A DNA stretch of 64,000 nucleotides from Collimonas sp. OK412 (lineage in GTDB: Bacteria; Pseudomonadota; Gammaproteobacteria; Burkholderiales; Burkholderiaceae_D): contig NZ_FOLC01000001.1 of the NCBI RefSeq assembly GCF_900112135.1, positions 1-64,000 of the forward strand, written 5' to 3'. Both the position numbers and the translations under genes were made by a program. The notes under the pieces are model-generated. The model ran no database searches, had not been told where the DNA came from, and saw only the letters and a list, made by a program, of their open reading frames with translations. How positions within the stretch are numbered: position 1 is the first letter of the stretch; each line of letters opens with the position of its first letter. Below, one piece after another: positions 1 through 7,844 of this stretch.

Positions 1-555
1 ATAATTGAATTTGTGGGCACAATTCATTTCGCACCCAATTCAATCATGCGGACATCGGATCAGGCAGTACAGACGTTACTGGGAAGACGCTTACTATTGG
101 ATGTTGAGATTGCTGTTATCTAGACTGGCAGCTCGCGCGATTGCTGTTAACGTTTTCGGCGTGTATTTCAAGATAAAGGTCTGGTGTTGAGAGGTTTCCA
201 TAATGCCCCCAAATATCTAGATTTTTTTCGAGATTAATGCGAACCACGAGGTCTGATTATAATGAATCTGTTCTGTGCTTTATACATAGATTGCCACCAG
301 TTATACAGTGACTGCATCCATGCATTGTTATACCTTTTTTAGGTTTGCATCATATATATTCGCTATGTTTCGTGTGGTCGATATGCAGTATAAGCAATCT
401 ATCTATAGGAGCATCGGCCTTGCATTCGCGCGCATTAATCTAGTCAAATCTAAAATAGATCTAGCTCGAAATATCTTGCCTGAAAAGGTATTTATGCTAA
501 AGGGCAGATTTCTATTCATTGACTGCACCATTACCTATGCCGCACGATGGATGGA
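1..555. other. AT-rich stretch without a supported gene
   Basis: I see no credible coding region here. The short open frames at 5-190 and 308-559 on the plus strand lack a recognisable ribosome binding site, show no domain pattern and are low-complexity in composition. The stretch lies downstream of the minus-strand cassette that ends at 556, so it could hold that operon's terminator, but no clear hairpin with a T-run was found. Confidence 0.5.
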
Positions 556-1038
556 CTAGCACGCAATGCGAGTTTTCGAGTTGATGATTTGCGCATTGAT
601 GTGTGAGAAGCGTTCACCGTTTAGCAAGAAATGTTTCGTTGGATAGGACTTCAGGCGGGTAATAATAGCATTGCTATTTGATAGGCTACCGCTTCGACCA
701 GGATCAAGAAGGAACGCATGCATTTGGAAGTTTGCAGTGGTTGCTACTACCTGAAAGATCGCTTCCATGGAAAGACGGGCGCGCGGCACGGTTGGCTGAA
801 TTGCCATGACGATGCCCTGGCAGTTGGGATCCGTCTCGGATGTTTTTAGCGCTTTGCGAAAGTCTGCGAGAGAAAGCAAGTGCTCCTGTGGAGAGCTGCA
901 AATGACATAGATACTCCGGCCCGTGGATAGATCGCTTATTGAGCCACGAAAGGAACTTGTCCGGCAGCCGGTGAGGCTCTTGATGATGGTGGACTTACCG
1001 GAGTTTCGATCCCCAATGATTGCGACAAACTTGCGCAT
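556..1038 (-). CDS. small P-loop NTPase-like protein
   Basis: 160 aa. The start at 1038 is chosen because AGGAGG lies 7 bases upstream; a start nine codons further up has no such site. The protein opens directly with MRKFVAIIGDRNSGKST, a Walker A/P-loop (G9, G14, K15, S16, T17) on a predicted beta strand, followed by a switch-like stretch (TSSFRGSISD). No classical NKxD or clear Walker B is seen. The size and the single leading P-loop fit a small GTPase-like or adenylate-kinase-like fold with unknown substrate. It is the last gene of a minus-strand group with the membrane protein at 1161-1679 and the SEFIR/TIR protein at 1720-3168, and its base composition is lower in GC than the prophage next door. 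Function unknown; a regulatory or effector NTPase of a defence cassette is inference only. Confidence 0.55.
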   Translation of the reverse strand: MRKFVAIIGDRNSGKSTIIKSLTGCRTSSFRGSISDLSTGRSIYVICSSPQEHLLSLADFRKALKTSETDPNCQGIVMAIQPTVPRARLSMEAIFQVVATTANFQMHAFLLDPGRSGSLSNSNAIITRLKSYPTKHFLLNGERFSHINAQIINSKTRIAC

Positions 1039-1160
1039 AAATTTCCTCCTGCGAGAAATATTCATTTAGAAATAATGGATCGGAGCAGATGATAGGCGCT
1101 TCAGAGGCGCAATGGTTCATCCAGCGATACGTTCTGTATGTCCACGTAATGAGCTTTTAA

Positions 1161-1679
1161 CTAGTCTGTGTCTGCCCAGCCGGACCCCGCAAAGTAGGCC
1201 GAGTCCCTGACGATTAAAGTCAATTTTGACTTGTAGATTCTAGAATTAAGATCTTTGTAGTGAATTTCGATTGCAGCAGATGCTCCGTAAATTAATACAT
1301 TCTTTTTCTTGTCGGTACTGGTAAGTCCAAATCCGTTTTTTACGCTTTTCCCAGGGTGAAGTACTGCGATGCGACCCTCCTCCGAAAAGCAACGTTTCAC
1401 TTCGTCTTTGTAGCGGTCACGAGCGGTTGGCTCAACTAGCATTTGGATGATTTCACTGCTGGCAGCGAGGCGGATTTCTGTAGCCGGGCGATTGCCAACG
1501 TTATGAACCACAAGATTGAACAAAATGGACTCACTACCTGCGTCGTGTGTGGTAATTTCTGCAGTGACAATTGGACGATTAGTTTCTAGCCACGACCGTC
1601 TAGAGAAAATGGATGCCGACAGCGACACTAAGAGAGCGCCCGCAGAAATTACGGTAGGGAGAGTTGAGAGCGCGTCCAT
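1161..1679 (-). CDS. single-pass membrane protein with beta-sandwich-like domain
   Basis: 172 aa. An N-terminal hydrophobic segment at about residues 8-26 (PTVISAGALLVSLSASIF) is followed by basic RRS, so one transmembrane helix with the remainder probably cytoplasmic. The remaining 140 residues are strand-rich, with a CARDB/Ig-like pattern (VVHNVGNRPATEIRL), typical of small membrane-anchored proteins of unknown function. It sits 40 bases downstream of the SEFIR/TIR gene and 122 bases upstream of the P-loop gene, all on the minus strand, which suggests co-transcription. Membrane-anchored partners are common in defence cassettes, but no function can be assigned from the sequence. Confidence 0.6.
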   Translation of the reverse strand: MDALSTLPTVISAGALLVSLSASIFSRRSWLETNRPIVTAEITTHDAGSESILFNLVVHNVGNRPATEIRLAASSEIIQMLVEPTARDRYKDEVKRCFSEEGRIAVLHPGKSVKNGFGLTSTDKKKNVLIYGASAAIEIHYKDLNSRIYKSKLTLIVRDSAYFAGSGWADTD

Positions 1680-1719
1680 TGCAATTTAGTAGCCTGCGAA
1701 AATGAAGAAGATATTGTTA

Positions 1720-3168
1720 TTAGGGCTTTGTGGCCAAATTGTTATAGCCTAATAATGCACCAGGATTAAAGCTATGGTGGCCCCATTGTGGAAGTCTGAA
1801 CGACGAATTTCCTTGATAGGCGGTTAGTAGCTGTTCTAGTTCAATTGGTTTTTCAATATTCAATAATATTTTGACGCGATCGAAATATGATTTTGAAATT
1901 GATCTAGCAAAGATTTCAAAAGGACTGTTAAAAGAATTTAAATATAGCAGTGTTTCTGGGAACCACCGCTGACTCCAGTCGAATTCGTTCTTCATGTCTA
2001 TATCTGAGCGCATGAATGCAACAAAATCTGCTTGCATGAGATGGCGAAATTCAAGTCCTGTTCCTATGCAACGTTCCTTCAATAGATCGGAGTGAAGCGA
2101 AAGACGCCGTAATTTTAACCGTTCATTTCGGTATTCCAAGGATTCTAAATGCGTTCGGAATATCGAAAAATTGGTACTTACTTTTTTCCCATTGTCTAAA
2201 TTTCCAGGAACGTAATATTGTTGTTGAATTAAAGTATTTGCTTGGTCGAACCGCTCATACTTTATTAGGATTGAAAGTGCATATAAGAAAAGCTCATGAA
2301 CTAGAAATTTGAAGTTGTCAAAATCGCGATTGCTCCATGATGTAATGTTCGCGGGGCGGTCCCTATATGGGATCAAATCTTCTAGAAAACGGAAAATTCT
2401 TTGAATAAATTCAGTTGTCGGTGCGTATTCCGCAATAGTTGTAAATAACTGAATTGCTTCGTTTCGATGCGGAAGAAATTCATCAAGGTTTTTTACCAGG
2501 GCATCATCGAATTCGCCATCAGATTTTGGTAATCTGAATCTTTCAAAATTTGAAGAGAACAACCGGCAGTATTCATGAAGAGCGCCGGCGGCATATGCTT
2601 TATCGTTTTTAATCGCGTCAACGCACCGCTTGAAAAGGGCCGTAGTTCCTAGGGTGAGGTGCTCACCTTCTGATAAAAATGAAGGTCTGTTTCCAATCTC
2701 AGGCTTAACAAAGAGCGGTTTGTCGAATATCCATCGCAAGAGCTGCTCAAAATTATCTGCGTACCGATCGGCACTGCTGAGATCAATATAGATACGTGAC
2801 TTGTAGTAGGTCGGCAGATACGGTTTGCCATTTTCGCTTTTTGAGGTTATGACAGCGACAAATTTTTCTTGTGCCTGGTTGTCGTAGACCTCTTTCGAAA
2901 TGATCTGCGTTTCGGTGCCCACGCCACCGGCTCGACCATCGGCCTTTGAAGCATATAATTCATCGCAAATGATGGCGACCTTTTTGATTTCCGAGTTGTT
3001 TACCATTTGCTCCATAAAAGCGATAGAGTCGTGTCCCTCCCTCAAGTCCCACTTGTCCAAGATTACGTCAACGCCCGATTCGCGTAGTTCTGTTGCTAGA
3101 TTGAGGACTAATTGCTCGTGTTCGGGAGTCGACCAGCTATAGGAAATGAAGAGTTTAGGAGGGGTCAT
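1720..3168 (-). CDS. SEFIR/TIR-domain protein
   Basis: 482 aa. Residues 1-150 carry a SEFIR/TIR_2-type domain: FISYSWSTPEHE near the start, then a VDVILDKWDLREGHD segment and a VAIICDELY strand, then GGVGTETQIIS. This is the characteristic signature of bacterial SEFIR proteins. The remaining 330 residues have no motif I recognise and look helical. Bacterial TIR/SEFIR proteins often act as NAD-degrading or signalling effectors in abortive phage defence; that role is inferred from the family. An AAGGA ribosome binding site lies six bases before the start, and a TATAAT box with two CAATATTG palindromes lies upstream (3191-3235). The gene is clearly AT-richer than the prophage starting at 3301, consistent with recent transfer. 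Confidence 0.8.
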   Translation of the reverse strand: MTPPKLFISYSWSTPEHEQLVLNLATELRESGVDVILDKWDLREGHDSIAFMEQMVNNSEIKKVAIICDELYASKADGRAGGVGTETQIISKEVYDNQAQEKFVAVITSKSENGKPYLPTYYKSRIYIDLSSADRYADNFEQLLRWIFDKPLFVKPEIGNRPSFLSEGEHLTLGTTALFKRCVDAIKNDKAYAAGALHEYCRLFSSNFERFRLPKSDGEFDDALVKNLDEFLPHRNEAIQLFTTIAEYAPTTEFIQRIFRFLEDLIPYRDRPANITSWSNRDFDNFKFLVHELFLYALSILIKYERFDQANTLIQQQYYVPGNLDNGKKVSTNFSIFRTHLESLEYRNERLKLRRLSLHSDLLKERCIGTGLEFRHLMQADFVAFMRSDIDMKNEFDWSQRWFPETLLYLNSFNSPFEIFARSISKSYFDRVKILLNIEKPIELEQLLTAYQGNSSFRLPQWGHHSFNPGALLGYNNLATKP

Positions 3169-3190
3169 AGATTTCCTTTAAGGAGGAAGA

Positions 3191-3235
3191 GCAATATTGA
3201 CATAGATAAATTATATCATTATGGCAATATTGACA
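3191..3235 (-). promoter_or_regulatory. promoter with paired CAATATTG operator-like sites
   Basis: The 12-mer GCAATATTGACA occurs twice, at 3191-3202 and 3224-3235, in the same orientation and 33 bp (about three helical turns) apart. Its core CAATATTG is a perfect palindrome. Between them on the minus strand is a perfect TATAAT (3210-3215), with TTGTCA (3231-3236) as a possible -35 at a short 15-bp spacing. The sites would flank the RNA polymerase contact region of the SEFIR/TIR operon, the geometry of a repressor that binds cooperatively or loops. No regulator gene is adjacent. Confidence 0.5.
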
Positions 3236-3252
3236 AGTTGTCTTAGTCGTTA

Positions 3253-3293
3253 GGAAAACCCCCGCATTCCCTCTCTGGCGATGGTTCTATCAT
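3253..3293 (+). promoter_or_regulatory. phage-type promoter motif, copy 1
   Basis: GGAAAAC at 3253-3259 followed by CCCCGCA, with TATCAT (4-5 of 6 to TATAAT) starting exactly 35 bp after the first G. The box lies 48 bp before the first prophage gene on the plus strand. The same box-to-hexamer spacing recurs before five other gene starts in the prophage. No TTGACA-like -35 is present, so an activator or alternative sigma factor is inferred. Confidence 0.5.
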
Positions 3294-3300
3294 CATCGCC

Positions 3301-3588
3301 ATGAAACCGACTATCACCGCCCAAGACATTCAAGCCATGGTCAGCCACTGGCTGAGTACGCCGCCTAACGGCTATCTCGGTTCGGATTACGGTGCTGATC
3401 CCCAGTCGCTGTTGCAAAATCCCATGGCCGCCGGCATCGGCGATGCGTTCATCGGCAAGATGCGCGAGGACGTGCCGGCGCTGGAGGCGATGCCGGCTGG
3501 CGCCGTGAATGTGTTCTACGTGGATACGCTGCCGGACCGCCGCGAATTGATTGTTGACATCGCCGGCTGGCAGGAGCGGGTGAGCTGA
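3301..3588 (+). CDS. putative baseplate wedge protein (gp25-like)
   Basis: 95 aa. A small protein directly upstream of and one base from the baseplate J-like gene, the usual position of gp25/GpW in contractile-tail clusters. The segment STPPNGYLGSDYGADPQSLL resembles the short T..G....DYG..L pattern of gp25-fold proteins, but the match is weak and I did not find the usual EPR triad. In contractile phages this protein joins the wedge that links baseplate to sheath. It is the first gene after a phage-type promoter motif, so it probably heads the transcription unit running to 7770. Confidence 0.45.
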   Translation: MKPTITAQDIQAMVSHWLSTPPNGYLGSDYGADPQSLLQNPMAAGIGDAFIGKMREDVPALEAMPAGAVNVFYVDTLPDRRELIVDIAGWQERVS

Positions 3589-3589
3589 C

Positions 3590-5026
3590 ATGGCCTATTC
3601 CAAAGAAGACTTTGATCGGGTAATCGTCAATTCGGTCTCGCAGTTTCCCGAGTTAGCAGCGCTGTACCAGGTGGGCGATCCGCGGCTGCTGCAGGCGCAG
3701 TCCGCAATCGCCCAGATGATGGCGATGATGTCGCAGCAGATCGAGCTCGGCGCGATGGAGCCCTTTGATAAGGTGCGTGATTCGACGGTGCTGGCCGATG
3801 CCTCGCTGAAGGGATTGATGCCGATGGCAACACCTGCGCGCGTGAAGGTGAAAGTCGAGAACCCAACCAATGCGCCTTTTTCCATTGGTGCTGGTCGCGG
3901 CCTGCTGGATTCCAGCGGGCGCATGTACGTTGCCGATTCGCCAGTAACGGTGCCAGCAGGTGGCGTGGGGCATGCTGAGTTGCTGCAAAAGCAGGTGCGT
4001 TCCATCGAACATACCGTGACCGTTTCGCAGGCATTTTATAAGATTGAGGTGCCGCAGCCCAGTGACGGGCGCTTTATCAGCGGCATCTCAGTCGCCGATG
4101 CGGCCGGCACACCGTATACCTATAGTGTGGAATTTACGAATGTTGCCAACGGCGACAAAGTATTCCATGTGGAATGCGACGAATACCGGCGCTTGTTCGT
4201 CGTGTTTGGCTATGCCGGTTATGTTGGGTATCAACCCAGTGTTGGTGAGGTGCTGACCCTGACCGTATATGAGACCACAGGGGACGTGCGGCCGGACGCC
4301 GGCAGCCCCTTTGCCCTGGACTATGCGATAGCACCGCAAGATGGCCTGATCAAAATCACGATGGACTCGTTGCTGATTCCAGGAGCTGCGCCTATCGACA
4401 TCGCGACGCTGCGAGAGCTCTGCAAATACCCGTCGGCCTATGACCAGACAGCGGTGTACCTGGGCGAGTTTGATTTCCTGGTTCGTCGTAATATCGCCGG
4501 GCTGAAATTTCTCTCGATCTGGAATGAAACGATTGAAGAGTTGGTGCGCGGGCCGAGCCTAGACAATATCAATCGGCTGTTCGTTTCCTTTGTTCCACCT
4601 GATGGCGCCACGCGTGAGTCAATCGAGCAAGAGATTGCGCGCGTGATCAAAGCCGCAGACGACTCCTATCGCATCGTGTTCATCACGCCGGCCATTCTTG
4701 CCATTGGCATGACAATCATCGCGGAGGTGGCGCGTATTCACGACGCCGTTGCTGTCAAAAAGCAGATTCTGGATGTGTTGCTGAAGGAATACGGCGAGAA
4801 GGCCGTGCCGATTCGCGCCGGCATGCTGGTGGTGAAATACAAGGCCATCTATGCACTGCTCAAGAATAATGTCCAGGCGCTGCAAGATTCGGGGAGTGAT
4901 TTTTCAGTGACGATCACACCGATGCAGGGCAAGCAGCTCCCTGAGCATTTCCGCTACATGACCCCAGAAAGCCTGAATGTCTCGGTGACGCTGGCTAATT
5001 ACAATCTCGGCTCCTGGGGGCAGTAA
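3590..5026 (+). CDS. baseplate J-like protein
   Basis: 478 aa, in the usual range of GpJ/gp47 family baseplate wedge proteins. The N-terminal half has the family pattern in which a helix is followed by A..G..PMATPARVKVKV and a beta domain with a glycine-rich turn (PFSIGAGRGLLDSSG, then VPAGGVGHAELLQ). The C-terminal third is helical and ends with YMTPESLNVSVTL. The protein forms the baseplate periphery and triggers sheath contraction. Start at the ATG two bases after the upstream stop; the next gene starts on its stop codon (ATGG over TAATGG), indicating translational coupling. Confidence 0.7.
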   Translation: MAYSKEDFDRVIVNSVSQFPELAALYQVGDPRLLQAQSAIAQMMAMMSQQIELGAMEPFDKVRDSTVLADASLKGLMPMATPARVKVKVENPTNAPFSIGAGRGLLDSSGRMYVADSPVTVPAGGVGHAELLQKQVRSIEHTVTVSQAFYKIEVPQPSDGRFISGISVADAAGTPYTYSVEFTNVANGDKVFHVECDEYRRLFVVFGYAGYVGYQPSVGEVLTLTVYETTGDVRPDAGSPFALDYAIAPQDGLIKITMDSLLIPGAAPIDIATLRELCKYPSAYDQTAVYLGEFDFLVRRNIAGLKFLSIWNETIEELVRGPSLDNINRLFVSFVPPDGATRESIEQEIARVIKAADDSYRIVFITPAILAIGMTIIAEVARIHDAVAVKKQILDVLLKEYGEKAVPIRAGMLVVKYKAIYALLKNNVQALQDSGSDFSVTITPMQGKQLPEHFRYMTPESLNVSVTLANYNLGSWGQ

Positions 5027-5670
5027 TGGACGTCGACAGCAGAATTCCGTCGCTTGCGCCGCTCCAACGCAGCCACGACGCCAACGCACTAGAAGCGGAG
5101 TTGAAGCAGCTGGTGTTGTTTCTGTTCGAGACCTACTTGCGGGACGCCGAGCGCGAGCTGAACGTCTATGGCGTCCCGCACCTGGGTTCCTTACCCTTGA
5201 TCGAGCGGCACGTAAAGCGGGAAGGGTTGGCACTGATCCGCACCGAAGAGCCGGCCATGCGCTATCTCTATAAAGCCTGGCGTGCGCGCAATCCAAAACG
5301 GGGATTACATTTCCTGCGTATGTATCTGCAATTGCTCTGGCCGAATGGCTGGATCGTGGAGCAGCTTTGGCAGGATAAGGGCAAGCCCTATCCGACGGCT
5401 TTGAGCAGCGCCAGCAGCATTGGCAACGCAGATCCTAGCGCCACGCATTATCTGACCAGTCGGATCCGGGTGTCGATCGATGATGAGGGAGAGTTGGGAA
5501 TGAACATTCCGATGGTAGCGCCCGCGTTGCGCGCGGTGATCGCCGCCAAGTATGTGCTGCAGTTATCGCTGCTGAAGCGTTTTGAGAATGAGGTTGGTCT
5601 ATTTAACGGCGCCATGGCGCAGCAATTTTATCGAGCTGAAGGCGAAGCGATACTGCCTTCACCACACTAG
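5026..5670 (+). CDS. baseplate-associated structural protein
   Basis: 214 aa, overlapping the stop of the J-like gene by one base. The central part (RNPKRGLHFLRMYLQLLWPNGWIVEQLW) is helical and aromatic, followed by a strand segment with HYLTSRIRVSIDD. The position immediately after J would be that of GpI/gp53-type wedge components, but I cannot place it in a named family. No signal peptide or membrane segment. The role as baseplate component is inferred from context and translational coupling. Confidence 0.45.
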   Translation: MDVDSRIPSLAPLQRSHDANALEAELKQLVLFLFETYLRDAERELNVYGVPHLGSLPLIERHVKREGLALIRTEEPAMRYLYKAWRARNPKRGLHFLRMYLQLLWPNGWIVEQLWQDKGKPYPTALSSASSIGNADPSATHYLTSRIRVSIDDEGELGMNIPMVAPALRAVIAAKYVLQLSLLKRFENEVGLFNGAMAQQFYRAEGEAILPSPH

Positions 5671-5685
5671 ATATGGGAGAGTAGG

Positions 5686-6516
5686 GTGCGAACAGGTGTG
5701 ATTCAGTACAACCTCAATGAGCGTGGTCGCGAACTGACTGGGAAGCCGCGGCATTTTAATATCGACAAAGTCGCCGCGTTTATCAATGGCGCCAGGACGC
5801 AGGAGCGTATTCAAAAGCGCGATATGTTCGGCTATTACGGCCACTGGCCACGCGTCAAATTCGGCATGATGCCGCCGGAAGGCGGAATTTATCAGGGCAA
5901 ACTGGTCAAATTGGAGCCGGCCATTGCGACGGTGCATCTAAAGGCCTTCCCAGATGGCACCATCGAGCATGAAGAAGAATTCCTGGCGACGGATGCTGGC
6001 CGTACTGCGCAAAAGATGTTCGAAAGCAAAAAGGGCGGATTCTCTTCGGCGCTGAGCGAGGTCGAAGGGCGTTTCTTCGGGTTCGATTATGTCAATGAAC
6101 CCAATTTCGATGACAACCGCGGCTACGTGCTGGATGCGGCAAACGCAGATGACGGCGGCGGGATTCTGGATGATGCTGTCATTGCCGACTACAACCAGAA
6201 TTTGCACGGCATGCTGGCATTGCTGGATAGCGCCCAGGCTAGTCTCGGGGATGCGCGAGCGGATCATGAGCGTGCGCTGACGGTCATCGCCAGACTGGAG
6301 GAGGAAAACGAACAGTACCTCGCTATGCTGGCCGGCAGACAGGCTACGTTGGATTCGGCTGGATCGCTACCCATGATGGTCAGTAAGGCCGGCGTGAATG
6401 CAATGCGTGCGGGTGCGGCTGAATTCAAACGGGCGATCTTGCCTGGCATCGTCGTGCCAGATCAGGCAGAGGGACGTAGCGTTGACAACCTAGTCAATCG
6501 TCTGCTGCGGCGCTGA
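5686..6516 (+). CDS. putative prohead protease fused to scaffold-like coiled coil
   Basis: 276 aa with a GTG start; GGGAG lies six bases upstream of it and no in-frame ATG fits. Residues 1-165 look like a prohead maturation protease: a strand with TVHLKAFPDGTIEHEEEFL, then a helix and KGGFSSALSEVEGRFFGFDYV, where S120 or S121 could be the nucleophile and the H in TVHL or IEH its partner. Residues 185-225 form a coiled coil (RADHERALTVIARLEEENEQYL), and the C-terminus is basic. A protease followed by a helical scaffold is the layout of P2 GpO-type proteins that cleave and fill the prohead. The catalytic assignment is inference. Its presence argues that the element builds capsids and not only tails. 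Confidence 0.45.
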   Translation: MRTGVIQYNLNERGRELTGKPRHFNIDKVAAFINGARTQERIQKRDMFGYYGHWPRVKFGMMPPEGGIYQGKLVKLEPAIATVHLKAFPDGTIEHEEEFLATDAGRTAQKMFESKKGGFSSALSEVEGRFFGFDYVNEPNFDDNRGYVLDAANADDGGGILDDAVIADYNQNLHGMLALLDSAQASLGDARADHERALTVIARLEEENEQYLAMLAGRQATLDSAGSLPMMVSKAGVNAMRAGAAEFKRAILPGIVVPDQAEGRSVDNLVNRLLRR

Positions 6517-6523
6517 GGATCCC

Positions 6524-7306
6524 ATGCTTGAATTGAAAGAAGCCTTTGGCCGGTACATGGGGCGTTATTACGCATCGCTCACGCCGACCACCAGAGCGAT
6601 GAAGTCGTTTGTCGAACGCGGGGTCAGTACAAGCATCGTCTGGGCGCCGGATCGGATGATTGACCAGGTGCAGGACATGCTGGGCGCTTGGCGCAAGAAC
6701 GACAACGACGGTGGGCCGGGCAGCAGTGCGCATCTGCCGGTAATGATTGTGGCGACCGGCAAAGACTACTCGCCGGTGCCGGGGGACTTTTCTCGCCAGG
6801 TACCGGAACCGGAGTGGGTGACGCTGCCAGACGATCCGCTGAATCGGATTTTTCAGTTACGGCAGATGCAGGGTGAACGCCGCGCGCAGATCGTCATTTG
6901 CGCCGCGGAGGATGAGACGGCGCGCAGCATGGCGGCTCAATTTACTTTGTTTATCGCAGCGGTCGTCAATCGCCGCTTTGATGCGACTTACCGCTTTGCC
7001 AGTATCAACCATCAATGGCCGGTGATGCTGGAAGCGACTGATGTGCCGGCCATGAATATCGACTCTGGGCAGAAGAACCTGACGATCTTGGCAATTGATC
7101 TGACTCTGAAAGAGACGATTCCCTTGTTTTCTGGGCCGAAGGCAGGCGAACGGAACGACGGCAAGGGCGACGGCAGCGCTGATAATCCGCATGGCTATCC
7201 GGAGGTGGGGCAAATGGTCTCGCACGATCTTGTGCACAACGTCCATAGCCATGTTGCTGATGGTGCGCCAGATGTGCCCCGGCATCAGGGAGTACCAGAA
7301 CTATGA
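6524..7306 (+). CDS. phage structural protein, possible neck/tail completion
   Basis: 260 aa, starting seven bases after the preceding stop. The sequence begins with an aromatic helical segment (GRYMGRYYASLTP) and shows an alternating strand/helix pattern with VNRRFDATYRFASINHQWPV and LTILAIDLTLKETIPLF in the second half. The last 50 residues are histidine- and glycine-rich (HGYPEVG, HNVHSHVADG) and probably unstructured. I do not recognise the family. Location between the putative protease/scaffold gene and the tail fibre genes suggests a head-tail joining or tail terminator role. It overlaps the next gene by four bases (ATGA). Confidence 0.4.
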   Translation: MLELKEAFGRYMGRYYASLTPTTRAMKSFVERGVSTSIVWAPDRMIDQVQDMLGAWRKNDNDGGPGSSAHLPVMIVATGKDYSPVPGDFSRQVPEPEWVTLPDDPLNRIFQLRQMQGERRAQIVICAAEDETARSMAAQFTLFIAAVVNRRFDATYRFASINHQWPVMLEATDVPAMNIDSGQKNLTILAIDLTLKETIPLFSGPKAGERNDGKGDGSADNPHGYPEVGQMVSHDLVHNVHSHVADGAPDVPRHQGVPEL

Positions 7307-7770
7307 AAATCCAAGCCTCTATATCAGGCTATGGTATGGCGCCAGCCACGGTGTATTCCTTCTACGAGGCGGAATCGGACATATTGCTAGTCAGTAAAGA
7401 AGCGCTATATCGCGCCGACCGCTTCAGCGACGCAATTCTGATCGGTGGCGTTGGCCTGGCCGACCGGGATTGCTTGTTTACCGATGTCGACTTCATGGAT
7501 GCCATCGAAGAGTTTTTTATTCGCTCCAACGGTAAAACGCTGATGATTGACGATAAGGCCGCGCGATGTGATCCGCGCCAGAAGCTGGAGCCGGATGGCA
7601 TGAACGACTTTGGCAAGCGGCTGTATCGCGTATCGCCGGACATCACTTGCGGGCAGGTGGCGGTGCTGGCGACGGCGTTGTATGTCAAGAAAGCGTTGGG
7701 AATCGGTAGTGCGATGGCAATGCAGGATTGGTTTCTCGCTGCCGGCCAAGGCGGGTTCGTGACGATCTGA
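7303..7770 (+). CDS. phage protein of unknown function
   Basis: 155 aa, starting on the stop of the previous gene (ATGA overlap). It is a mixed alpha/beta soluble protein without signal peptide or membrane segment; LIGGVGLADRDCLFTDVDFMDAIEEFF and GKTLMIDDKAARCDP are its most distinctive segments. No family recognised. It is the last gene of the unit that starts with the gp25-like gene, since a new promoter-like motif follows at 7773. Confidence 0.45.
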   Translation: MKIQASISGYGMAPATVYSFYEAESDILLVSKEALYRADRFSDAILIGGVGLADRDCLFTDVDFMDAIEEFFIRSNGKTLMIDDKAARCDPRQKLEPDGMNDFGKRLYRVSPDITCGQVAVLATALYVKKALGIGSAMAMQDWFLAAGQGGFVTI

Positions 7771-7772
7771 AT

Positions 7773-7813
7773 GGAAAACTGTCGTAATGGCACGGGCGAG
7801 CTTGGCCGAAAAT
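7773..7813 (+). promoter_or_regulatory. phage-type promoter motif, copy 2
   Basis: GGAAAAC at 7773-7779 lies just after the stop of the preceding gene, and GAAAAT (4 of 6 to TATAAT) starts at 7808, 35 bp after the first G. The motif sits 72 bp upstream of the tail fibre gene. The -10 match is poor, so this copy is less certain than those at 3253, 13964 and 35017. Confidence 0.35.
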
Positions 7814-7844
7814 AGCTTTCATATTTTTAACCAAGGCAGCCAGA

